A stretch of DNA of 64,000 nucleotides, from contig NZ_AMSF01000036.1 in NCBI RefSeq assembly GCF_000334915.1, forward strand, positions 1-64,000, written 5' to 3'. This DNA is from Dyella ginsengisoli LA-4 (GTDB lineage: Bacteria; Pseudomonadota; Gammaproteobacteria; Xanthomonadales; Rhodanobacteraceae). This document shows, in pieces, positions 1 through 7,539 of the stretch. The position numbers and the translations under genes were made by a program. Positions within the stretch are counted from its first letter, which is position 1; every line of letters begins with the position of its first letter. The notes beneath the pieces were generated by a model. It had not been told where the DNA came from, ran no database searches, and saw only the letters and a list, made by a program, of their open reading frames with translations.

Positions 1-640
1 CCCGCCAGTCGCCCCGCATTTCCAGCACCCGCGACAGCGCGTAGCCGAGTTCGGGATTGCCGCGCGTGGCACTGGCCATGTAGCTCGCCAGCAGCGACAA
101 CGCATAGCTGGAGCCGTTCGCGCCTGCGGTCATCAGTTTGCCGCTCGCGCTGTGGTCGCCCCGGGCAAGCTGGCGCGCGGCCAGCTGCACTGCCGCCACG
201 CTGTCGCCATGGGCGGCTGCCTGCTCCAGCTCGAGATCGGAGGCGGCCGAATAGGCGGCCAGCTGCTGTGCATTCGGATAGCCGTTGCGGTCCAGCCAGG
301 CCTGTTCCTGCGGGCTCTGCGCGATGAATGGATCGCCGGCCAGCGGCAGGCCGTTGCGTGACTTCGGCACACGGGGAAACGGGTCGATGGGGTCGCGCAA
401 CTGCGGCTTGCCGCCCGTGACAGGAATGAAGTAGCTGCGGTCTTCTGGTGAGGTGGCGCCTGCTTGCGACCGTGCTCCGTCAGGGCGCCGCGTACCCGGG
501 CTTCCCGCCGAAAGGACGGCTGCCGGGACTTTGACCGACCGGCTTGCCGGCGGCGGGTTCTTCCAGCTTGCGTGGATCACGAACCCGGTCAGGCCGATGA
601 GGCCGACCGCGATCGCCACTGCCGCGACGCGCCTTTTCAT
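1..640 (-). CDS. Hypothetical exported protein, partial (runs off left edge)
   Basis: An open frame begins at the ATG complementary to 638-640 and reads leftward without a stop to base 1, giving at least 213 residues. The N-terminus MKRRVAAVAIAVGLIGLTGF is a short basic head plus hydrophobic stretch, so it is probably a signal peptide or signal anchor. The rest is Ala/Ser/Gly-rich with helical stretches such as AAHGDSVAAVQLAARQLARG and LSLLASYMASATRGNPELGY, reminiscent of Sel1-like or TPR-like helical repeats. I do not recognise a named family and the C-terminus is missing. Confidence 0.6.
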   Translation of the reverse strand, partial: MKRRVAAVAIAVGLIGLTGFVIHASWKNPPPASRSVKVPAAVLSAGSPGTRRPDGARSQAGATSPEDRSYFIPVTGGKPQLRDPIDPFPRVPKSRNGLPLAGDPFIAQSPQEQAWLDRNGYPNAQQLAAYSAASDLELEQAAAHGDSVAAVQLAARQLARGDHSASGKLMTAGANGSSYALSLLASYMASATRGNPELGYALSRVLEMRGDWR

Positions 641-758
641 GGCATGCAGCTCCTGAAGGTGTTGCCGCTGCAAGGGTGATGTGTGGGCCGGTGACGGTCA
701 ATCGGGCCGGCGGTTCGCAATGGGAGGCAAGGCCTTCCGCGAGCGTGCCGGGGCGGTC

Positions 759-2687
759 TCATCCGCCTTCGGTCACGGCTTCCACCCGGTTGCGTCCGGC
801 GCGCTTGGCGCGGTAGAGCGCGGCATCGGCGTGCGCCATCAGTTCGGACAGCTCGTAGCCGCTGGATCGGGTCGAGGCCACGCCGAAGCTGGCCGAGATG
901 CCGAGCTCGGGGTGCCTGTCGTCGATCGGCGTGTCGGCCAGGGCCAGGCGGATGCGGTCGAGCAGCTCCAGGCCCTGTTCCAGCGGGCAATCCGGCAGCA
1001 GCAGGCCGAACTCCTCGCCACCCAGCCGCCCGAAGATGTCGACGGAGCGCAGGTGCTCCTGGCACAGCGTGACCATGCGGACGATCACCGCATCGCCGAT
1101 GGCGTGGCCGTAGTTGTCGTTGACCTGCTTGAAGTGGTCCAGGTCGATCAGTGCCAGGCAGGCGCCGCGCGAGGATTTTTCGGCCTGGCGCAGGGCCGCA
1201 TCGGCCTCGCCCAGGAAGTGCTGGTGGTTGAGGATGCCGGTAAGCCCGTCGCGCCGCGCCAGCCGCCGGAACCGCAGCTGCGAGCGCTTGGTGCGCACCA
1301 GCCAGATCCCCACCGACGCCAGTACGGTCGTCAGCAGCAGGAGCTGCAGCCGGGTCGTCTCGATCTGCTTCTGGTCCAGCGCCTGCTGCAGCTCCAGTAC
1401 GCCGTTCTGTTTGCCCAGCGCGGCCACCTGCAGCTGGTGTGCGGACAGCTGTTGCTGCACGGAGTGGTAGGCCATCGCGACGGCCTGCGCATCGCTGACC
1501 GAACGCGCTTGCACGTCGCGGTAGTGACGGTAGTAGTCCAGCGCCGCGCGGTCGTCGCCGGCCTGGCGCGCCACCTCGTACAGCACCTTGTAGACGTATT
1601 CCGACATGCCGTCGAAATTGCCCTTCGGATCCATCGCCAGCGCGGCGAGTGCCCAGCGCTTCGCCTTCGCGGCATCGCCACTCTTCCAGTAGGCGAAGCC
1701 CAGCGTGGAGCGAAGCCCGTAGGCATGCACCTGGAACCCCTGCGCATCGATCGTCGGTGCGATCTGCTTGAGCAGGACGAGGGCGGCCCCGGGGTCGCCG
1801 GTCTCCGCCAGCCGGCGTGCCAGGTCCAGTTCCACGGCGTCGGCGAACATCAGCTCGCCAGCTGCCTTGCAGGCATCGATGGCCTGGCGAAAGATCGGGG
1901 CAGTCGGGGGCAGGGTGCCGTTGGCATTCAGTGCGTCGAACAGATAGACGTCCGGCCGGCATGGCGATTGCCCGGGTTCGGCAAGCTGCTGCATCTGCCG
2001 GGCATAGCTCACCGCCGGCTCGACCTGCTGCGCCGAGGCCATCAGCTGGGACAGCTGCGACAGCGCCACATAGGCCACCTTGCGGTCGCGGATGCGTGGA
2101 ATGTTCGCCACCAGCTTGTCGGCCCGCTCGAACGCCTCCTGATAGTGATGGCTGATCGCCAGGATGTTGAGCAGGGTGCCCGCGGCCAGCGCCTGCAGGT
2201 CGGTGTCTGGAGCGTGGTCGGCGACGTCGCGCAGCAACGGCTGGGCCGTGGTGTAGTCGCCGGTGAACGAGCCCTCCCATCCGTCCAGGTAGCGCAGGCG
2301 CCAGTGCTGGTCCGGCGACAGCGCCACGCCCGGCTGGTGCAGTTGCCGTAGCAGCTGCAGGAAGCGGGTGTGGTCGGTGGTCTTGATCGCATAGGCCTGC
2401 GTCAGCAGGGCCGCGGGTTCATTCCCGGGAGCAGCGGCCGCGAAAGTAGGGCGGCCATGGACAAGCGAGGCGAGGGCCAGGCAGCAGGCCCCCAGTCGAT
2501 GTGGCCAACCGACCCGCACGCTCCGGCTCGAGGCACGCGCCACCGCGGCAGCTACCGCCACGGAGAGAGCGGCGTGCACGCCCAGCCGCAGGACGGGACG
2601 GGCTTCAGGCATCCCGCGCGCCGTTGCCGCCGGCGAGCAGACACCGCAGGCGCCCCCCCGTTCCATACCGTGCTTCGCATGCCTCAT
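759..2687 (-). CDS. Membrane-anchored diguanylate cyclase with N-terminal periplasmic TPR-like sensor
   Basis: A 642-residue frame that probably makes cyclic di-GMP from two GTP. The C-terminal GGDEF domain (about 475-640) carries an intact GGEEF active site at about 556-560 and an RSVD inhibitory site five residues before it, so product feedback is expected. A membrane segment (LLLLTTVLASVGIWLV) lies at about 447-462, preceded by a coiled coil. The region at about 80-440 is helical and TPR-like and presumably periplasmic. The start is uncertain: ATG at 2687, ATG at 2612 or a GTG at 2519 that would place the hydrophobic LGACCLALASLVHG as a signal peptide. I see nothing recognisable in 2688-2919. 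Confidence 0.88.
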   Translation of the reverse strand: MRHAKHGMERGGACGVCSPAATARGMPEARPVLRLGVHAALSVAVAAAVARASSRSVRVGWPHRLGACCLALASLVHGRPTFAAAAPGNEPAALLTQAYAIKTTDHTRFLQLLRQLHQPGVALSPDQHWRLRYLDGWEGSFTGDYTTAQPLLRDVADHAPDTDLQALAAGTLLNILAISHHYQEAFERADKLVANIPRIRDRKVAYVALSQLSQLMASAQQVEPAVSYARQMQQLAEPGQSPCRPDVYLFDALNANGTLPPTAPIFRQAIDACKAAGELMFADAVELDLARRLAETGDPGAALVLLKQIAPTIDAQGFQVHAYGLRSTLGFAYWKSGDAAKAKRWALAALAMDPKGNFDGMSEYVYKVLYEVARQAGDDRAALDYYRHYRDVQARSVSDAQAVAMAYHSVQQQLSAHQLQVAALGKQNGVLELQQALDQKQIETTRLQLLLLTTVLASVGIWLVRTKRSQLRFRRLARRDGLTGILNHQHFLGEADAALRQAEKSSRGACLALIDLDHFKQVNDNYGHAIGDAVIVRMVTLCQEHLRSVDIFGRLGGEEFGLLLPDCPLEQGLELLDRIRLALADTPIDDRHPELGISASFGVASTRSSGYELSELMAHADAALYRAKRAGRNRVEAVTEGG

Positions 2688-2919
2688 CCCCCGATGTCGC
2701 TGCTTGTGGGAGGGATCTTACCCGGCCGGTGCCGGTGGCACCCCATGCGCTACGGATGCGGATCGGCAAGCCCGCGAGCGACAGGCGCGCCCGGTCGCGG
2801 CCACGCGCAAGATCGCTCGCCTCCGCTGCCGCGCGAGGCAAGCGCCGTTGCGGACGCGTCGCGATGTCTGAGTGACCCGCCCGCATCGGCGCATGTCGCG
2901 TCCGGCCTCGTGCAGGCGA

Positions 2920-3117
2920 TCAGCGCGCGGCCTTCTCGACCGGCCAGGTCGAAAAGGCAAATCTCCACAGCATGACGAGGTTGACGATCGGCACCAGCAT
3001 CAGCAGCGAAAAGACTCCCGGGTAGCCAGCCTTGCGCACGATGCGCCAGACCGGGACGAAATAACCGCTGAAAACGATCAGGGTAATCATCAGATGCCAC
3101 GGGCTCAGTCCGGCCAT
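2920..3117 (-). CDS. Small two-helix membrane protein
   Basis: A 65-residue protein starting MAGLSPWHLMITLIVFSGYF. The start at 3117 is chosen because an AAGGAC-like ribosome site lies just upstream; a longer frame to 3273 reads Arg-rich non-coding-like sequence. Two hydrophobic segments (LMITLIVFSGYFVPVW and FSLLMLVPIVNLVMLWRF) with a short loop RIVRKAGYPGV resemble small inner-membrane proteins of the DUF805/DUF5684 kind, but I cannot assign a family firmly. It stands alone among other small orphan membrane genes on the same strand. Confidence 0.6.
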   Translation of the reverse strand: MAGLSPWHLMITLIVFSGYFVPVWRIVRKAGYPGVFSLLMLVPIVNLVMLWRFAFSTWPVEKAAR

Positions 3118-3297
3118 GTCCTTTTCCCTTTCACCGTCGTGCTTCCTGCGGACGGGTCGTCCCGTTCGCCGCGTTGTGGGAGCCAGGTCCGCATGGTAGC
3201 GAAAACATGCCGGATCCCGGCGCGTCACAACGACCCCTCCACGCGCCGGAGGCAGCGGGGCTGCACGGTTCACACGTGACGGCGTGTCGCCGACGCT

Positions 3298-3504
3298 CTA
3301 GATGATCAGGAGCGAAAGCAGGCAGATGGCGCCGATTACCAGGTAGCCGATCGTGCTGACCCAGTAGTGGGTCGGATCCCCCCGCCTGTCGGCGAATCCC
3401 CGGCCGTAGGTCTTCCCGGTGGCCAGCGACACGATGCCTGCCGCCAGCATGAAGAGACCGAAAATCCTGAGGGTGTGTGCGTCATGCGAAGCCGGGTCTT
3501 GCAT
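3298..3504 (-). CDS. Small membrane protein
   Basis: A 68-residue protein, start MQDPASHDAHTLRIF, preceded by GAGGA eight bases upstream. That favours 3504 over the longer frame to 3576. It contains two predicted membrane helices (FGLFMLAAGIVSLATG and TIGYLVIGAICLLSLLII) separated by a charged loop with GRGFADRRGDP. No family is recognised. It lies in a same-strand run of small genes with separate ribosome sites rather than overlapping ends, so co-transcription is possible but not shown. Confidence 0.55.
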   Translation of the reverse strand: MQDPASHDAHTLRIFGLFMLAAGIVSLATGKTYGRGFADRRGDPTHYWVSTIGYLVIGAICLLSLLII

Positions 3505-3637
3505 TCTGGAGTCCTCGCTGGGGGGCGGTTGGGCGAAGAAGCAGCGGGAGCGAGAGGGGCTTCCCGGGTACAGCAAGCGGATCCTGGCTTGTCCACGATC
3601 GAAACGTGCCGCCCGCTTTCATCTGATGCGGGCGGGA

Positions 3638-4234
3638 TCAGTACATTTCCCCGGCCGGGTACTGCCACCCGGTCAGCGCAAGGAACTGCTGGCCGATCAT
3701 CCGGATGGGGCCGGCCCGGGGCGTCCAGCGCGACACCACGCGGTACCGCGTGGTGGCAGCCTCGACGATCCATTCCGAACCGTCTACTCCCCGGGTCTGG
3801 CCGCGTGGCGGAAGATCCCAGAAGCCGCTGGCCCGGATGAATGCCTCGACCCTCGCGCAGGTCCCGGGATCGACGGCCTCGACCTTTCGCCGGTAGACCT
3901 TGCCGGGCGCGTAGCCGCCCGCGCCATCGAGCTCCGTGGCGTGGAGCATGCAGTGATCCCGCGCGATCACGATCCTCACCGCCACCGGATGATTGAAGGT
4001 GCGCAGCCAGGTGAAGCGATACGTGCGGATGCCGGCAACCGGCCTCATTGCAGGCTCGGACATCGCCTCGAGCTGCCCGGAGAACCAGCGGTTCCGAAAG
4101 CTATCGGCCCCGGACGAGGCGGCGTCGAGTGTTCCTTCCGGGAAATAGCGCTTCTGACCGGCCACCACGACTGCGCAAAGCGATACCAGCAGCAGGGGGA
4201 GGGTGATCGACAGCGTGGCGGCGTGTTTGGTCAT
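3638..4234 (-). CDS. Hypothetical exported or membrane-anchored protein
   Basis: A 198-residue protein with an N-terminal hydrophobic segment (LSITLPLLLVSLCAVVVAG) acting as signal peptide or anchor. The remaining region is mixed and soluble, with GIRTYRFTWLRTFNHPVAVR and a C-terminal FWDLPP followed by VDGSEWIVEAATTRYRVVSR. The latter resembles proteins that bind or shield a substrate at the cell surface, but I recognise no family. The start at 4234 keeps the hydrophobic head directly after MTKHAAT. Confidence 0.6.
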   Translation of the reverse strand: MTKHAATLSITLPLLLVSLCAVVVAGQKRYFPEGTLDAASSGADSFRNRWFSGQLEAMSEPAMRPVAGIRTYRFTWLRTFNHPVAVRIVIARDHCMLHATELDGAGGYAPGKVYRRKVEAVDPGTCARVEAFIRASGFWDLPPRGQTRGVDGSEWIVEAATTRYRVVSRWTPRAGPIRMIGQQFLALTGWQYPAGEMY

Positions 4235-4293
4235 GTCGATGACGGCTGTTCATTCCAGGCGGGTGGATTACCCATGCGCTGACGGCGAGCGCC

Positions 4294-4809
4294 TCATTGC
4301 GGAACACATTTGACCCACGCCGGGGCGTTCTTGCGGGCGGTGTCGTTCTCCGCCAGGTCGTCGGGATAGTCGTACTCCGCCAGCAGGCGGCCATCGGCCA
4401 GAGAGCGGCGCTCGAAATGCTCGAAGCTGGTCCCGTGAAGCACCGTCTGCATGTAGGCGACAGACTTCGAATCGGGCAGGAAACACCAGTCGAAGATCGG
4501 CAGGCCTTCGCCGATGAATGTCCGGATCCGGTGCCGTGCGTCCATCACCACGAGGGTCATGGGGACGGCGTAGGACGTGCAGCAGTTCTCGTCCAGCGCC
4601 AGCCAGCCAACATGCGACTGATCAGGCGAGATCTGTGGGCTGCCGAACTCGACCTGGTCGGGCAGCGAGGGCGCCGTTACGGTGGCAGCATGCGCCGTGG
4701 TCAGTTGCAGGGTCGTGTTGTTGGTGGACAGGTGCGCTGCCTTGAACTCACCGGCCGACGCAGCGACCGACACGAGGAGCACGAATGCTGCGGCGAAGCG
4801 GATGAGCAT
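4294..4809 (-). CDS. Hypothetical exported protein with TolB-like beta-propeller fragment
   Basis: A 171-residue exported protein. ATG at 4809 (MLIRFAAAFVLLVSVAASAG) has a GGGAG-type site eight bases upstream and gives a clear signal peptide; the TTG two codons earlier is less likely. The body has motifs such as PQISPDQSHVGWLALD and CFLPDSKSVAYMQ that look like one or two TolB/WD40-like blades, too short for a full propeller. Two adjacent Cys (NCCTSY) are present. Function unknown. Confidence 0.6.
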   Translation of the reverse strand: MLIRFAAAFVLLVSVAASAGEFKAAHLSTNNTTLQLTTAHAATVTAPSLPDQVEFGSPQISPDQSHVGWLALDENCCTSYAVPMTLVVMDARHRIRTFIGEGLPIFDWCFLPDSKSVAYMQTVLHGTSFEHFERRSLADGRLLAEYDYPDDLAENDTARKNAPAWVKCVPQ

Positions 4810-4922
4810 CGGCAATGACTCCCATGGACGCCGGGGCCCCCGCTGGACGAGGCGGAACGGGCCGATCTTCGAGTGTGCTTCCGGACACGGACGGCCCCGA
4901 TGCTGTCTTCTCGATCAATGGG

Positions 4923-5180
4923 TTATCCGGCTTTTGCGATGGCGGCCAAGGCCGGCAGGTGCCTGGAGATCGCCTGTTTCACCGCCAGCATGGATGCGGG
5001 AATGCTGGCGATGTAGCCGCCGATCATTCCGTACACGGGGGCGCGCTCCGGCGAGTGCATCATTGCCGCCATGAAACCACCGATGAAACCCAGCACGAAG
5101 CCCCCGAGAACGCCGTAGATCGTCCCCCGCCAGGCAATACTCCACCAGACCGGCAGCGCCTTTCCCCAAGTGATATCCAT
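4923..5180 (-). CDS. Small Gly-rich membrane protein
   Basis: An 85-residue protein starting MDITWGKALPVWWSIAWRGT. The start at 5180 is preferred over 5228 because GGGGAG lies upstream. A helix-helix segment with Gly spacing (YGVLGGFVLGFIGGFMAAMM) and a second segment (YGMIGGYIASIPASMLAV) suggest a compact two-helix inner-membrane protein. The glycine zipper pattern is compatible with oligomers, but no family is recognised. Confidence 0.55.
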   Translation of the reverse strand: MDITWGKALPVWWSIAWRGTIYGVLGGFVLGFIGGFMAAMMHSPERAPVYGMIGGYIASIPASMLAVKQAISRHLPALAAIAKAG

Positions 5181-5418
5181 AAATGCTCCCCTTTGTTCAA
5201 TGCCGGAACAGAGCCCTGGTGAAGCCACCCGTCGTGGGTGGCCGGTCAGATATTACGGTAACGCGCGGCAAGTGCCGCGGCCACTTCGCGGTCGAGTGGA
5301 GAACGCCGGGCGATGCATTCCCGAACATGGCCCTTGCCAGCGCTGACCGGCAAACGGTGCCTGTGAGGCCTCGTTTCCCCCGAGCGATAAAGACTCGCGC
5401 AACAGGCGACACCCACCG

Positions 5419-5492
5419 GTAGGAGCCCGCTCGCGGGCGATGCTCTTGCTCCTGATGCACACCAAAAGCATCGCCCGCGAGCGGGCTCCTAC
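5419..5492. repeat. GTAG-headed REP-type inverted repeat (BIME-like)
   Basis: Two perfect 26-base arms (5419-5444 and 5467-5492) face each other across a 22-base spacer. The outer ends are GTAGGAGCCCGC and its complement, and each arm is itself partly palindromic around CGCTCGCGGGCG. REP elements with a GTAG head are known in Stenotrophomonas and Xanthomonas and are moved by RAYT-type proteins. This one fills most of the 365-base gene-free stretch 5181-5545; I see no gene there otherwise. Confidence 0.85.
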
Positions 5493-5545
5493 AGCAAGCG
5501 CGTACAACCGCGCAGCTCATCCCGATACACCTTGCTCGCGTTCCA

Positions 5546-5968
5546 TCAACCCGCGCCGCCCCGCATTTCACGTGCCAGCAGCCACCACGCCCCCAGCGCC
5601 AGCGCGGGATCAAGAATCGCGAACGCGATCATCGTGTGCGGAAACACGCCGGCCAGAGCCGTGGGAACCAGCACCAGCGGCACCAGGATCAGCCGGTCCA
5701 GCACCGAGGCGGCCACCACCTGCCGGCCACCGGAGCGGCCGCCGAAGAAATACAGCCAGCCGATCACCGCCAGCGCCATGCCCAGCACGCGCACCAGCGC
5801 CGCCTCGTGTCCATGGAAGGGCGCATCGCGCAACACCGCCTGCACCGCGCCCGGCCACGCGATCAGCAAGCCGCCGCTGGCCAGGTAGAGCAGGCCGTTG
5901 AGCGCGGTGTATTTCGAGGCGGTGGAGCGGTTCGCGGGTGCTTCCCGCAGTGCGGCTATCAGGGACAT
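5546..5968 (-). CDS. Hypothetical membrane protein
   Basis: A 140-residue protein, start MSLIAALREAP. It shows four likely membrane helices: LNGLLYLASGGLLIAWPG, LVRVLGMALAVIGWLYFF, LILVPLVLVPTALAGVF and IAFAILDPALALGAWWLL. The pattern resembles small DUF4345-like or YrhK-like four-helix proteins common in Proteobacteria. No catalytic motif is visible. It sits at the left border of the cassette-like array. Confidence 0.65.
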   Translation of the reverse strand: MSLIAALREAPANRSTASKYTALNGLLYLASGGLLIAWPGAVQAVLRDAPFHGHEAALVRVLGMALAVIGWLYFFGGRSGGRQVVAASVLDRLILVPLVLVPTALAGVFPHTMIAFAILDPALALGAWWLLAREMRGGAG

Positions 5969-5999
5969 GGGCGACTCTGAATGCGCACGCCAGGCCAAA

Positions 6000-6049
6000 A
6001 TCCGGCGTGTTGGGAGGGTAAGTGGGCCTGACCCGGAGTTCGGTTAGGC
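6000..6049 (-). repeat. attC-like remnant at the array end
   Basis: Read on the minus strand, GCCTAAC follows seven bases after the stop codon of the small membrane protein gene, fitting the RYYYAAC core of an attC site. The opposite GTTRRRY core is not found before the neighbouring chromosomal gene, so this would be a truncated last site. Confidence 0.35.
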
Positions 6050-6055
6050 AGACAG

Positions 6056-6301
6056 CTAGTCACGATACGCAGACCAAGCAAGCCAAACGAATCCCACACA
6101 AGCTACTGACCAAAAAAAGATGATGAACCAAAACTGCGATGCCTGTGATGCCCCGTGATACGTGGTGCCCGTTACGAGCGCTGCTCGGCTAAAGCCAGGA
6201 ACGTAGCCGCTCTTGAGGCCCGATACGATCACGGCACCAGATGAGAGCGCGCCGATTACGCCGATGAAAATTTTGAAGTAGCGCCTGACGATGTCTTGCA
6301 T
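6056..6301 (-). CDS. Small membrane protein (cassette gene)
   Basis: An 81-residue protein with start MQDIVRRYFKIF at 6301. An AAGGGA ribosome site spaces better to this ATG than to the ATG two codons earlier. Two hydrophobic segments are seen (FIGVIGALSSGAVIVSGL and FWFIIFFWSVACVGFVWLAW) with a polar loop. Base composition is lower in G+C than the window average. It forms the leftmost unit of the cassette-like array; no function is recognised. Confidence 0.6.
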   Translation of the reverse strand: MQDIVRRYFKIFIGVIGALSSGAVIVSGLKSGYVPGFSRAALVTGTTYHGASQASQFWFIIFFWSVACVGFVWLAWSAYRD

Positions 6302-6318
6302 ATGCATTCCCTTGATAT

Positions 6319-6382
6319 GCCTAACGCTTGGCTTTGCGGCGTGCCGGAGCGCGGCGTAGGCACGTCCGACAACAGCCGCTTG
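6319..6382 (-). repeat. attC-like recombination site
   Basis: Read on the minus strand, the 64 bases end in GCGTTAGGC, which fits the R' core GTTRRRY. They fold so that GGCTgTTGtCGGaCGTGCC pairs with GGCACGCCGCAAAGCC, leaving single unpaired G, T and A bases on one strand. Such extrahelical bases are a hallmark of attC hairpins. The site starts immediately after the DUF695 gene stop. The R'' core is poorly conserved. Confidence 0.55.
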
Positions 6383-6877
6383 CTATGTTCTCAGTTGCTT
6401 GAAGTACCATTCGGCCTGGCCCCACTCAAGGTCCTGTTCCATGCGCCAATCAAAAGGTCGAGGATGCCGGTGGTGATCAACTAAGTATTGAAGGTGTTGG
6501 TGGGCAATTTCTGGATCGTAAACTCGCCAGACTAGGCGTCTAGTTTTGTTCCAAGTTTCTCTGGCAAGGAACAATGCGTTTCCACCTGCTTTGATTTCTT
6601 CGTCCAATTTTTCGCAGAACGGATCGACAACTTCTCTTTCTTCCTCCGATGGCATTCCACTATCGACTGTTTCCTCAAAGTCGATGATCACCGAGAGGTG
6701 CCATCCGAAAATCTGTTTGTGCTCGAAGCCACTGAGTGCAGAATTGAGCATCCCAACACACGGCAAGCTGTCCTCTGTCCATTCCATCAGCGTGTAGGAC
6801 TCCTCAGGGAGGGTCACACGCACCTCATTTTCTTTGAGAGGCTCTTCTTTTTTTCTTCCAAGCAACTTCCCTAGCAC
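6383..6877 (-). CDS. DUF695-family protein (cassette gene)
   Basis: A 164-residue protein starting at GTG (6877), with AGGAG about seven bases upstream; an ATG a few bases earlier is out of frame and stops at once. The C-terminal part (RLVWRVYDPEIAHQHLQYL, then the end PRPFDWRMEQDLEWGQAEW) matches my memory of DUF695 proteins, whose role is unknown. It is soluble and acidic, with an N-terminal MLGKLLGRKKEEPLK head. It is the middle unit of the cassette-like array, with attC-like sites on both sides. Confidence 0.7.
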   Translation of the reverse strand: MLGKLLGRKKEEPLKENEVRVTLPEESYTLMEWTEDSLPCVGMLNSALSGFEHKQIFGWHLSVIIDFEETVDSGMPSEEEREVVDPFCEKLDEEIKAGGNALFLARETWNKTRRLVWRVYDPEIAHQHLQYLVDHHRHPRPFDWRMEQDLEWGQAEWYFKQLRT

Positions 6878-6890
6878 AACATTTCTCCTG

Positions 6891-6949
6891 GCACATGACG
6901 CTGGAATTGAGTGGCAGCGTAGCCGTCCGCCTTGAACGAGTAGTTAGCG
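6891..6949 (-). repeat. attC-like recombination site
   Basis: Read on the minus strand, GCTAACTACTCG is followed by TTCAAGGCGGACGGC, then a short loop, then GCTGCCACTCAATTCCAGCG. This layout is close to classical 59-base elements of class 1 and xanthomonad cassettes, in which TTCAAGGCGGACGGC-type and TTAATTCCAGCG-type halves pair. The right core GTCATGT is degenerate. The site overlaps the stop codon of the SMI1/KNR4-like gene. Confidence 0.5.
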
Positions 6950-7315
6950 CTCAACGTAGCCGAGAAGCGCCTCGTAGTTCTCGAGCACCTTGGCTATGGC
7001 CTCTTTCGGATCATAGCCTTGCGGCCCGACCGAGTCGTGATAGATGCGGTAAAGCGGCCCGTTGGCCCCGTCGTTTCCGTTGATGTAGTAGTAGTCGCCA
7101 CTTCCTTCAGAGCACCAAGCAACAGGAATGTAACCATCTGCCGCCACGCCAATACCCGGCCAGCAAAGAGTGAGCTCTTCGTTTGCTTGTGCCTCCGTTA
7201 GGAAAGCGAGGTCTGCGCCTAAACCCGAGAGGTCATGCTCCTCGTCGACGCAAGCCGATGCACCAGCAAGATCGTGGGCACTAACGAAGGCCTGCCAATA
7301 TTCGGGAAATTTCAT
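6944..7315 (-). CDS. SMI1/KNR4 (SUKH)-family protein (cassette gene)
   Basis: A 123-residue protein, start MKFPEYWQAFVSAHDL. Start 7315 is chosen because it follows directly on the attC-like core, and the longer frame upstream is not protein-like. The stretch GIGVAADGYIPVAWCSEGSG and GDYYYINGNDGANGPLYRIY are typical of SUKH folds. Many SUKH proteins are immunity proteins to polymorphic toxins, but no partner toxin is nearby, so that role is only a possibility. It is the rightmost unit of the cassette-like array. Confidence 0.7.
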   Translation of the reverse strand: MKFPEYWQAFVSAHDLAGASACVDEEHDLSGLGADLAFLTEAQANEELTLCWPGIGVAADGYIPVAWCSEGSGDYYYINGNDGANGPLYRIYHDSVGPQGYDPKEAIAKVLENYEALLGYVER

Positions 7316-7317
7316 CT

Positions 7318-7375
7318 TGAGCGCTAACGCTTGGCAGACCCCATATCCGGGGTGTTGCACCGAGTATGCGCGGCG
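7318..7375 (-). repeat. attC-like site, degenerate
   Basis: Read on the minus strand, the right half CAAGCGTTAGCGC lies a few bases before the ATG of the SUKH gene. It is preceded by an imperfect hairpin, GCAACACCCC facing GGGGTCTGC around GGATAT. The left core is not clear. The same AAGCGTTAG word ends the site at 6319-6382. Confidence 0.4.
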
Positions 7376-7539
7376 CTCGACAGGGCGGACAAGCGGGAAA
7401 TTCCTTCGCGCTGTCGGTTGGTTGCTTAGGTAACTCCCCTGGCAAGGGTCGCGCCTTGCCATGCCGGTGTTACATGGCGGATGTGGGGGCATGAGTTACG
7501 CCGGCGAAAATGTAGGCGCAACGGAGGTTGCGGGCGCCG

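Larger units (their letters stand above)
6000..7380 (-). mobile_element. Putative integron cassette array without integrase (CALIN-like)
   Basis: Three single-gene units on the minus strand (about 6319-6050, 6950-6319 and 7330-6944) are each followed by an attC-like structure. They are visibly richer in A/T than the flanking genes and encode unrelated small proteins, as cassette genes usually do. The recurring core, read on the minus strand, is AAGCGTTAGGC or AAGCGTTAGCGC just upstream of a start codon. No IntI gene or attI site lies in the window. The array calls rest on manual folding, not on an HMM search. Confidence 0.5.

Noticed and set aside
681-2351. A 556-codon open frame on the plus strand opposite the diguanylate cyclase gene
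   Set aside because: It is the complement of a clear GGDEF-domain gene, is Gln/Arg/His/Val-rich with no domain, and arises from high GC codon use.
6944-7492. A 182-residue form of the SUKH-like protein
   Set aside because: The added 59 residues read through the attC-like site and a non-coding spacer.
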